Below are positions 12,001 to 24,000 of a stretch of 36,635 bases of DNA, piece after piece. A program made the position numbers and the translations under genes. The DNA is from Candidatus Aquivivens invisus (GTDB lineage Bacteria; Omnitrophota; Gorgyraeia; Aquiviventales; Aquiviventaceae): assembly GCA_001804415.1 (NCBI GenBank), contig MHGA01000003.1, positions 1 to 36,635 of the forward strand. Reading direction: 5' to 3'. The notes beneath the pieces are model-generated. The model had not been told where the DNA came from and did not search any database. It was given only the letters and a program-made list of their open reading frames with translations. Numbering within the stretch: the stretch's first letter is position 1; every line of letters begins with the position of its first letter.

Positions 12001-15000
12001 GTGACGGTGCTGTCCGATGCCGTGACCGTGACCATCGATCGCGATCACACGATCATTGCGTCCACGGATGCGCCGTGGTTGGTCAACGGAACCGTCGATC
12101 TCATTGGCAGGGTCGTGACTCCGCCGCCTGAGTCTATGATCAAGCCGAGCGATATCGTTGCCATTCAGAGCGAAACATATGAGTCAGGGTCCATTGGAGA
12201 CCGCTCAATCGTTTCCGCGTCGTTCTTAGACGGAGATTTCAAGATTGGACAGAATTGCCTGGTGCTCTTTGTGTTTGACTTGAAGGGAGCGTTACGCCTC
12301 GGAGACGCTACCGTCCTCTATCAGGTTCCCGTGAAGGTCGCCGGAGTCACGAAAGTGGTCAACGTGGTCTTCGGGGCGCCGATCCGAGACGCCAACGGGC
12401 ATCTCGTGACCCCGGCCGATAATCCGAAAGACACTGGATCGCAGGCCACGTTGTTCCGGCAGCCCCTCGTGGAGTGGCTGAAGAAAAACGGCGTCGATGC
12501 CTCGGATTTCCCATACGTGTGGCCGGAGCATCTGCCATTGGATCAGCGGAGTCTCTGGAACGCCAAGCTCTTTGCCCCGGGGGATGACGACTTCATGTTT
12601 GCCAATTGGATGAGCGGGACGGGAACCCCGCGCTCTCCTCCGTCGCAATGGCTGGCGATGCTGCGATCCGGGCAACTGCTCTCGATGGAAGACGTCAATG
12701 CGATGGCCGACCATGAGGCCATCATGGAACGGCGGAGGCGATTGCGGCAGGTCGAAGCGCTCGTGGGTTCAACCTATTTCGATGGCGAGGTGAAAGCGGG
12801 GTGGGACCGGAAGCTCGCTGAGCATGTGGTGCTGTATGATCCACAAGACGACACCCGACAGCAGAGCGCTGTGCTGCGGCTTGCGGACGGCAAACAGGTC
12901 GGGGTGGGGTGGGACGAGGAGGGCGTCATCGTGCGCACCACGAACCATGCGCTGGTGCCGCATGGAACTGTTGTGACCGTGGACACGGACGCCGCCGGGA
13001 CTCGCACGTTGAAGGATGCCACGGGAGCGGTGCTGGGGCACGTGGTGTGGGTGGACGACAGCTTCTGGCGTGTCGAGGTGACCAATCGTGATGGCTTCGT
13101 CATTCGCGTTGACCCTCGTCGAGAAGACCCGACACGTCCGAAGATCTCGCAAGCCGGCGATGTCTTCCAGCCAGTCGCGCCGGGGCAATTCAGTCTCCTC
13201 GACGTCAAGCAACAACAGTACCTGACGACGAAGATCATCAACGGCCGTGCTTTCCTCGTATTGGTGAATAACACGCCGACGATCCGGCACACGATCTTGC
13301 TCACAACGGACGAGCGTCGACCGCAGATCTTGCTGCACCGAGATATCCAAGATGCCTTGGCGATGGTTCGTAACAGCCGCCTGCGGCTGTGGTTCAACTC
13401 GCTCGGGGCGGCGGCGTCGGTCAATCATTTCCACTTCCAGGGGGCGTACGCCGATGAGCTTCCTGCCGGGTTGACGGCGTTTCCGGTGGAGCAAGCGCCG
13501 GTGGCGCATCTGGCCGTCGAGGGGTCCGTGCGGATTGGGGTCTTAGCCGAGTATCCGGCGCAGTCGATGGTCTTTGAGAGCGACAACGAGGGGGAGTTGG
13601 CCGCTGTCGCCTTCCGACTCGTGAACCTCCTCCAAGTGCAGAACATTCCCCATAACCCGTTTTTTTCGCGCAACAAGGTCATCGTGTTTGTGAGGAATGC
13701 GGATCGCCTGTTGACGCGCCTCGGCATCAACCCGGCCGGGCCGGAGCTGGCGGGGATCGTGACGCTTGGGGATCGTCAATGGCTTGGCCGTCCCCCATCG
13801 GCTGACGACGTGCGAGCGGCATTCGCGGAAGGCACGATCGACCATCAAGGACTCCTCGAGCTTTTCCGACAGTTCCAGCGATATCGTGTAGATCTGCGCC
13901 CGGGCTCGGTTGAGGCGCAGCTGCTGTCGGCGTTCCAATCGGCGAACCCATCTCGTATCCGAGCGGCGCTGGCGCAGAAGCTCGAGCAGGGTCTCATGGC
14001 GACGCTGGATGCGATCGAACACGTGCTGAACAGCGCCAACGACGCCGACCGCGTCTACCATGAGGGGGCGGTCATCGCGGTGGGACTCCTGGGGACGGAC
14101 CGAGGATGGGCGCTCCTAACACGCCAGCCCCGCGCGCCACAAGACGACCGCGTGTCCCCCCTGACGGACCCTCGGAACAACGTCCGCCTCGCGGCCGTGA
14201 GGGCGTTTGGTCGAATTCGCGGGAAGGGGGCGGTGGAGGAATTGCTGCCGCTCTTGAATGATCCGTTCTGGGCGGTCCATCGCGAGGCGGCATACGTCTT
14301 AGGAGAATCGCGGGATCCTCGAGCCACGGCGGCCTTGGTGCTCAAGCTAAATCAGGAAGGACCGAATACGTTGGCAATGAGAGAACAGGTCGCCAGGGCT
14401 ATCGGAAAGATTGGTGATGTGGGGCCGGACCATGTGGCGGCCGACAGCGTGATGCGGTGGGCCGAACAGTCACCGGACGAAACGTTGCGCCGAGCCTGCG
14501 TCTGGGCGTTGGGCCAACTGAATTTCGGGACGAATGAAACGCTCCGAGGACACGCGCTGGCCACGGTGCAGGCGCGGCTCAACGATCCGAGCCTTAAGGT
14601 CCGGCTGGAGGCGGGGGATGCTCTGCCGAAGCTGGCGAGCGAGCCGACGAGAGAGACGGTGACAACGTGGCTCAGAGAGCGGCTGGCGGCGGAGCAGGAT
14701 TGGCAAGTGCAGGAGCAGATCGTCCGCAGCCTCGGGATGCTGGCCGGAAGCGACTCCACAATCTTTGCAACACTGGACGATGTGATCACGGGCTCGCACA
14801 ACGACCTCGGCGTTCGAGTGGCGGCGCTCGCGGCCATCGCGGCGCATCACGCGAATCCCGCAGCCCAAGCAGCGCTGCAGCAGGCGGCGCCGAAGCTCTC
14901 AATCCAAGAGCTGGTCCAGCATGCACACGACCCCGCATGGCTGGCGCAGCGGCTGGATGCCGGCAGCCTCGACGCAAGCCTCACCGCAGCCGAGACCGTT

Positions 15001-18000
15001 GGGATTCACGTTGACGTTCGGGTTCCAGACGGACCGCAACCGCTGACGGTCGCCACTCCACCATCCGCGCAGTCGGTCCACAACCTCTGGTGGCGAGAGG
15101 GCTACTGGACGGCATTTGAGGATCGCGCCGAACGGTTGGGCTGGCTGCGGCTGGCGGATGAGATGGTGCCGATGCTGCCGGCGTTCCAACAGTTCGCCGA
15201 GGACCTCGCGCGCGACGGCATCCGAGACATCGTCGTGATGGGGATGGGAGGGGCGACGCAAGGCATCTACACGTACCTGCAGGCGTTCGGGGCGCGCGCC
15301 GAGGGGTCGGCGTTCGTGCTGCCCAACGGGATGCGGGTGCACATCCTGGATACGACCTCGCCGCGGGCGCACGCGATCGATGTCTCGCTGGATCTGGAGC
15401 GCACGGTCTTCATCTTCTCCTCGAAAGCCGGCGGGGTGCCCGAGGGCAACGCGAACTTCACGTATTACTGGGCGAAGGCCAAGGCGCAGTTTGGTGAGGC
15501 CGCCGGGCGGCAGTTCGTTGCGATCACCGATCCGGGATTCCCGCTGGACAAGCAGGCCGCGGATCTGAAATTCCGCGCCGTCTTCCATTCCAAGGTGGAT
15601 GTCGGCGGCCGGTTCAGCGCGCTCAGCACGGAGATGCTCGTGTTCGCCGCGCTGCTGGGCATCGACACGCCGCGGCTGCTGGCCAACGTGCGCGAGCGCA
15701 TGACGCCGTGGCTGCGAAGCGTCACGCCGGTTGAGGACAACCCCGCCGCGCGCATCGCGGCCGTCCTGGAGGCGCTGCGCCGGCAGGGATACGACAAGGT
15801 CGCCTTTCTCACATCTGAGCCGCTCGCGGCCTTCACTCCGTGGGTGGAACAATTACTCTCCGAAAGTCTGGGGAAAGATGGCCAGGGGATCCTCCCGACC
15901 TCAGGCGAAGGCTATGATCCGGCGTTGGCGGCTTCAGGGTTCTATGCGGATCGCGTGTTCGTCCGCATTCGGCGAGCGCAGGACCCGCTGATTGATCTCG
16001 ATCCGAGCCTGCCGGTCATCGACATCGTGCTGCCCTCCGAATTGTCGCTCGGCGAGCTGTTCTACCTGTGGGAGCACGTGACGGCACTGGCCGGCGAGCT
16101 GATGGGCATCAACCCGTTCAATGAGCCGGGGGTGATCGGCTCGAAGCAGCGCGCGGATGAGTTTATCGCGCAGTTGACGCAGGGCACCGTCCCACGGGAT
16201 GCCACGCACGTCGCCGCCAACGCCGATGGAACCATCACCCTCGACTACGGCGCGATCATGCGGATCGGCGGTTCCGAGCTGGCGAAGGCGATGGAGCAGC
16301 TGATGGCCGAACACGGATTGCGGCGCGATCACCCGGCGCATGTGTGGGCCGCGTTGCTATATCTGAGTGCTCAGCGCGGCAAGTCGTATGGCAGCTTGCT
16401 GCCGTACCTGGTCAGCACGCCGAGCGAAACCACCGCGTGGAAACATTGGCAGCAGATGATGACACGCGCCGCGCGGATGGCGACCTTCACCAGCGAAGGC
16501 CCGCGGTTCCAGCACTCGGTGCTGCAGCTGCTGACCGATGGGCCGAAGACCGGGCTGCATGCCCTCGTCGCGTTTGACAACGATGCGACGCCGCTGGTCA
16601 TTGGCGATCCGTCGCGGCCGACGTTGACCTTCGGCCAATTCATCCGCGCGCAGAGCCTGGGCACGGCGAAGTCGCTCGAGGAAAAAGGCCAGTGGGTCAT
16701 GCGCTTCGGCGTGCAGGAGCATTCGGGGTGGGAAACCGAGTTCGGGCGGATGCTTGCTGAGACAGAAGCGACGCTGACACGATTGACGGCGAGCGCATCT
16801 GCGTCAACGTCGACCAACGACATGCGCCCGATGCCGCCGACGCCGCCGAGCGTGCGGCAGATGACCGACACCTCCGGCAGCCCGTCGGATCGCGGCGCGG
16901 GCCATGCCGCGCGGGTGGCCGATGGAGAAGCGGAGACCCGCGAGGGGGTGATGACGAGGGAGGCCGCGATGCGCGCGGCGCTCGCAACCCATTCGGAGCT
17001 GACAGCGTTTCGACAACTGGTGGAGCAGCTTCCCGGTCTCGCTGATACGGATGACTTCCTCAAGAGGGTTCTGCAGGTTGCAAACGAGCGCTATGTGAAG
17101 GCGCTGCCAGAACCGTTCAATGCGGAGGCGGCGATCGATGCGCTCGTCAGCGAGCTGCGGATGATGCGGATGCTCGACCGTCCCTCCAATCCCACGACCA
17201 ATCCGATGCTGCAGTGGCCGAGGACGGCCGAACAACTCGATTCATTCCTGCGGCGAATGGCGCATGCGCTGACGGCGCCGAGCGATTCATCCAGCGTCTA
17301 TCTCACCTGGTTGCCGGGCGGCGGGCACCTGCCGTGGAAGGTCTTCGAAGGCGTGTACCAGCCGGAAGACGCGGACGACAATTCGGGAGCACAGCACCTG
17401 GGACAGGCGCTGGACATGGCCCATCGAGCTGATCCGACGTTGTTTGTGGGTGCGGACGTCTTGGATATGGGAATGGGCTCGGGGCCGCATACGGGTTACG
17501 CACTGTTGCGAGGCGCACGGCGGGCCGTCGGCATCGATGTCCAACAGACCGCACTCGACAACGCGTGGTGGAACCTTGAGCATTGGATGCCGGAGTTGGC
17601 CGGACGTTTCGTGGGTTATGTGGGCGACGTCTGGGATGCGCTGCCGGCGACTGAACAGACCACGACGTTCAAGATCATCATGTTGAATGCGCCGCCGGTC
17701 TACAGTCGCCTGGCGCCTCGCGACGCCAACATTCATGCCGGTGTTGGCGGCGAGATGATTGACCGCTTCGTGCGTGGGTTGCCTCAGCGGCTCGCCCCCA
17801 ACGGCGTCGCCTTCTTGCGCATCTTCCACGGCAACGGCTTTGCCGACCATGGCTACAACAAAGCCCGACTTGAACAACTGATAACGACTGAGCGGCTGCC
17901 GCTTGCGATTCGCGAGGAGCTGGTCGTGGGTTCGTTCACCGTCGTGACGCTCGTGCCAGCCGCGGCTCACCACGAGGTCGCCCCCCTGGCGCCACACGCC

Positions 18001-21000
18001 GATGGAAGCGCGGGCACATCGGAGGCATCGGCGCTTGCCGAACGGAGGCAGATCTGGGAGGAGCTCTCCCAGAAATCGGGTCGGTTCCTCGTGATCGGGG
18101 GCAAGTGGAAAGGCGCGATTGGCGCGCAGCTGAAGGCGTTGGTGGCGGCGGGCCAGTGGGACGAGGCCATCACGCTTGCCCGGCAGCATCCTGATCAGCG
18201 GGAGGATCGGCTGGGCTGGGTCAACGTGCTGGACCGGCTGCTGGCGCAGCCGCAGTTGTTGGAGGAGGTCGAAGCCGAAGCGAGATGGCTGTGGGCGAAG
18301 CGGAGCCATGTGGTCTTCATCGGACAGGGCGGTTCGATCCTGTCGATCCCCGTCGCCCAACAGCTCTGGCCGAATCCGGATGCCCCACAGGTCCATTGGT
18401 TGGATTCCACGGATCCCGAGGCGAAGGTCGCGCTGCTGCTGGCGCTCACCGGTGCGCCGGATCTTGCCGCGCTGAAGCAGATGACCGCTGACGAGCTCAG
18501 GCAGGCCCTCGCACGTGTCCAGTTCATCGTCATCACAAAGTCCGGGGAAACGCGGGAGACCCGCGAGAACCTGAAATGGGTCACGTCGTTGCATCACCGG
18601 ACCGGGCTTCATTCCAAAGATCACGTCTGGGTGTTGACGGACCCGGGCACCTCGCTCTGGAGGGAGGCGCAAGCCAGGGAGTATTACCCATGGGCCTCAC
18701 CACTCGCACGGAGAGAACCGCTGGCGATTCAGCTCGACCGCAAGCCCGATATCGGCGGCCGCTTCTCCGCGCCGGGCACAAGAGTACTGTTGCTTCCGCT
18801 GGCGCTGCTGCGCCCGGGACGGCTTGCGGAGCGGCTTGAGCGGGCGCAGCGCGCACTGATGGATGATGTCGAGCACCCCCACGGCTATCTCGCGCTGGGC
18901 CAGTTCCTGCAGGAGCATGCGGCCCGCGGCCGAGATAAAGTGACCTGTCTGCTGCCCTCGGCGCTGCAACCGGTGGGCGCGTGGGGCGAGCAGCTCCTTG
19001 AGGAAAGCACGGGCAAGTCCGGCAAGGGCGTGATGGTGTTTCCGGATGAAGGCTTGACGCTGGACGATCTGCCGCATCTGAGCCGAGACCGCGTCTTCCT
19101 CCATGTGACGCTCCGTGGACACGCCGATCCCCATGCGGCGCTGGTCGAAGCGCTGAGACGCCGCGGCGATCCGGTGTGGACGATTGCATTGGAGAGCGTC
19201 GATGATGTGCTCAGCCTCCAGCACGGCCTGCAGCTGGCGTTGGCGCCGGTCGGATGGGAGTGGGGCATCAACCTCGTCGATCAAGACGCGGTGGATGGTT
19301 ACAAGCGGATCGTCGAATCGATCTTGAACGACACCGGTGAAGCGGATCCGCTGCGGGAACGGCTCCAGCAGGTTAGTTCTGCCTATCGGATCACCGATCC
19401 GACGACGGGGGTGACGTTCGTCTTCGACGGCCTGATGGCGCTGCTGCCAGACGAGGAGCGGCGCACGGTGCAGCGAGCCAAAGACAACGGGGCGAGCGCC
19501 GCCGAGCTCTACGCGGAAATCGTGCGCCTGATGCAGCGCCGCGAGACGGAGGTTGCGGCGGAACGTGCTGCTGCATCGAGCGCGGCTGAGTCGTTGCCGT
19601 CGGTGGAGTGGTTCGACCTCATCTATGCCGGCAAGCGGCGAGCGCCCCTGCGAGCGGTGCTGGCGACCACGCGCCGCTGGCTGACGCGCACGACGACATG
19701 GCCGGGAAAGATTTCCGGCATTCCCGAGAGCCTGCATTCCACCCAGCAGTACCGCAAGGACGGCCGCAATACCGGCTTCTTGACGCTGATCGTCCACACG
19801 AAGCATCTGGCTCCGCCCGATCTGCCCGGCGTGCCGGCCGCTGCTCATGATTACACGCTGAAAGCGCAGACCCTGGCCACGCTTGATGACCTGACGCAAG
19901 CCGGACGCCGCGCCGTGCTGCTGATCGTGCCCGGCACGCAGGATGAAAGCGGCTGGCGGCTCGAGGCGTTTCTGACGCAGGTCCAGGGACGGCTGGCGCC
20001 GCCACCGGTCTCTGGACCGGAGAGGCCGAATCCAGCGGCGCAGCGGGTGATCGGGGAATCGGGGCCGGTGGCGGCTGAGCCGAAAACGCCGGCGCCTGCG
20101 GCGAGCGGTGCCGCCGCCGTGCGGTCGGTGACCGACCGGACCAAGTTTGCGCTCGAGAGCCTACACGATGAGCCGCTGCCCACCGTCTCGCCAGTCGCCG
20201 GCGGATCGAGCGCGGGCGACCTCACGTCGGGTGGCACGCTCCACGGGAAACCCGTCGGCCCGGCGGAGCCGTCGCCTTCAGGAACCGGAGAGCGTCCCAC
20301 CCCGATCCTCGGCTGGCATGATGTGAACACGCTCATCACGTCGTTGGAGATAATCGTGTGGCTGTCGGTTTATCCGGCTGGTGAGCCGGTGCCCGAGGCG
20401 CCGACGTACGAAACGATCGAAGCCCATCCAGCGTGGCGCGTCCTGATGGAGGCGCGTCGCCAACTCGGGGAGCAGACCGAGTCCGAGCACGTCCGGCAGG
20501 TCCTCGAAGGTCTCGTGCGCCATCCGGTGCTGTCGACGGATGCGGCGATGCAGGCGAAACTCGTTGAGCTGGCACGGGCGAAGGCCCCGAGCCTGCTCTC
20601 CCCGCTGATGCCCAAAGCGCAGTTCGACGATGGGGACGCGTCGGTGCCCTCGAAGGCGGGAACGGCTGGGGAACTGCCGGCAGCGAAGTTCATATACGGC
20701 GCGGAAGTGAATTGGCATCTCTGGGAGCCGGCCACACCCGGTGACTTCACGCTGATTCGGTTCACAGCGAACCCAAGCATCGTCGCGCGTCGCAACGCGG
20801 CGGGCACCTATGACGTCTTCGGCGGAGGGCTGCCGGCCGGCAGCCACCACAGCCCGCGACGACCATGGGGCGCCCCGTCCGGGACGTCGGCACCGGTGGA
20901 CAGTCAGGTGCGCAGCCGGCTCATCGATTACTTCACGCGCACGCGCAGGCACCCAGAGCACTGGTCAGGGAGGGACATCCAGCAGCACATCCAGCCAATC

Positions 21001-24000
21001 CCGATCTTGCCGGAAGATAAGCAGGCGGTCGAGAACACGCTGACGCGCTTCGGAGTGTCTGAGCAAGATCGGGTCAACACGCTGATGTTAATCCTCCACA
21101 TCGCCCAATTCGATGATGCGAAGTTCACTCGGGTCAAGGAGATTCTCGAGCAGGTCCGTGCAGGGACCCTCGCAGCGCCTGCGGCCGTTGTGCAGCTCAA
21201 AGAGCGCGCCGCGGTCCGGGACGACGTGGCCAGAGGGTGGGTGAGCGCTGTCCAATCCGCTGTGCCATCAACGCCGCCTCCTTCCGGGACCGGTCCACGC
21301 GCACCCCCGACGGCACCACCTGCGCAAGTGTTCTCACCTTCATCAGGACCCCCGATCTCCGGCGCGGGTCTGCGCTCGCCGCCGATAGCATTGGTCGATC
21401 TCTTCACGGCGCTCCGCAAGACACCCGACCGTTCGCTGACCTTTGAGGCGCTCCAACAGCACCTCGGGAGCGATGCAGCGACCCTCCAACGACTCCTCGT
21501 CGATCTGGAGTATCTCCTCCTCATCGACAATCCCGGACCCATCGTGACCGAGGCAACACCGATCCGTATCGCTTCAAGCATCTCGTATCCGGCGCTCGCG
21601 TATTTCTCCCCTCAGATTGAGCAGCAACTTCGCGAGTTGGATGGCGTGACCGATCTTGGCGAGCGCGCGCGCAAGAAGGTTGAAGTACTGCAAGCGCTCG
21701 ATCAATTCCTCGGACGCACCCAGCTGGCGGAGCCGAGTGAACCCTCGCCCGCGCGACCGCCGCGGGCAGGAACGGCCCAGTCGTTTGATGACGCCCACCA
21801 ACTCCGCGAACAGCAGGCGCGCGAACGGCGGACCGGCCTGCTGCCGGTCTTCAAGCTGGTCGAGCGACTCGCCACGTCACGTGGTCAGCGTGGCGAACGG
21901 GAGGTGTCGGAACGCGAGCTGTTGATGGCGGCCGATCGAGCAGGGATGGCGGTTCGAAGCGTCGGTCGCGTCTTGGGACTGCTTGTCCGAGTCGGCGCCC
22001 TCTGGACGCGCGAGCGGCAGGCGTACGGGATTCCTCCGGCGCTTGACAACGACGCTCGTCGGCCACGGGTGGCAAGCGTCCTGGCACGCTACGCCGAGCT
22101 TCCACCGCCCGCGATGACTACGTGGGATCTAGAGGGGCTCAAAAGGGACATCAGCCGCATTCGTCATGATCGGGACGCCCCCGCAGCGAGTCCGCCCGCA
22201 CCGGCGCCAACGCCCCCCGCACCCCGACCGACGCCGCCATCGCAGCCATCGCTCACATGGAATGTTTTGCGCGAGAGGGTTGGCCGGGTGGTCACGAAGG
22301 TCGGCGAGACATCCGAGCATGGGCCGGCTTGGGATGATCTGCGCCGTGCGGTCTTTCGACATCTACAGTGGGAACAGACCGATCCAACCGACGCGAGGGC
22401 TGCGATGGTGCTGACGAATCTCCTGAATGATGCAGACCTGCGGTCGTATGACCTCACGCCGCTTCGCGAGTTAGCCGAGCGCGTCGGCCTGCGCCAACAG
22501 ACGCCGCCCGCGGCAGGTCCGCCGCAATCTGAACGTACGCCTATGCCCCCATCCTCAGCGATCGAAACGCTTGTTGAGGAAATCGAGCAGGTTGCGTTCC
22601 ACTTCCAGAGCGAGAGTCGCTCAGGCCAAGTCAAGGCGATCCTCACGAAGTACCAGCAAGACCAGAACAAGGCCGACGCTGCGCGAGCACTGAGGTGGTT
22701 GGCGACGCGCCCTCTCACGTTGACACAGGTGAACGGGTGGTTGCAGCGTCTGGATGAGACGGCAGGTCCGCCGACTGAGCCGGGCTCGACGCCGCCCTCG
22801 CCGTCGCACGGTCCGGACAGGCCGTTGACGCTCGACGTCCTTCGGGAGATGTTCCAAGAAGCTTCTCGGCGCGTCTGGGGGCGGCCAGATTGGGTGGTGA
22901 TCGAGGTCACGCAAGGGGAAGCCAGGGTGTTCTGGGAGCCGACACCAGGACGCGGTTCCGGCCGTGGGTTGGAGCGAGACTATGCGCTGGGAAGGCTGCA
23001 TCATAGAGGCATTCTCTACGGTGATGCGGGCCGGCTCTGGGGGGCGCGTGTGACGGGCCAACCGGGAAACCGAAGGGCGTTCTTCTCGGAGATGGCTGAG
23101 GCGCGGCTGTCGGGGTCTGCCGCGCAGCACGCGCAGGAGGCCGAATCGCTGCGTCGGCTGCTCCAGAAGACGTATCGCGATGGTCCCCTCTTCATCGAGG
23201 CGCTGCGCGTGTTCAATCAACGGTACGCGGAGGGGCTGGGGGAGTCGGAGGACGCTACCCGTCTGAAACGTGGGCTGCGCTTCCTCGCCACGCAGCCCTC
23301 GGCTGAGGTCCAGACGCCGAGTGAAGTGCGCATCACCCTTCCGTTTGAGCTTGAGCCTTCCCTCGTTCACAGGATTGTTCTCTTTGTCTGGTGGGGACCG
23401 GACGAGGACCGCGAGCACTGGCGAGCCGATCCCGCGCACGTCACCTATACGTCGGTGAGCGAAAAAGGCCAACACGTGAGGGGTCAGCTCTCCTCCACGA
23501 TTCATCCGCCCACAGCGTTCCCCGGCCGATCGGGCAAGTTCAGCGTCACAGTGGTTGCCATGCCCCACGGCCTTCGTCCGGATGATCCCGCCTTCGGCGA
23601 TCTGCAGGTCTGGCACAACGCCAACGGCGGCCAGGACGCGACCTTCGAGGTCCTGCCCGCGCCAGCATCGGAGGACTTGACTGCGCCTCCGCCACGGGAC
23701 TTCGGCGTTGGGCCGCAGCCGCCCACCACGCGTGCCTTCATGAGTGATGGGCAGGACGCGAGCCAACCTGGTTTGCAGACCGGCACGAATTTCATGCGCC
23801 CCACCCCGCAGCAGCCCGAGGGCGGACGCCCGCAGCCGATACCCATCACTGCGACGCCGTTGGCTGTGGAAGGGAAATACGCCGAGTTCCTCGCGCGGGC
23901 GCAAGCGACGCCATCTTCTGATCAAGGGAGCCCCGAGCCCGCAGCCCCGCCCGCCCCGGCTCTAGAAGCGCCACACGTGACAAGCGGCGAGTCGACGGAG

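Noticed and set aside
22180-22255. Pro/Ala-rich stretch (APAASPPAPAPTPPAPRPTPPSQPS)
   Set aside because: Ordinary low-complexity interdomain linker; similar ones recur through the protein.
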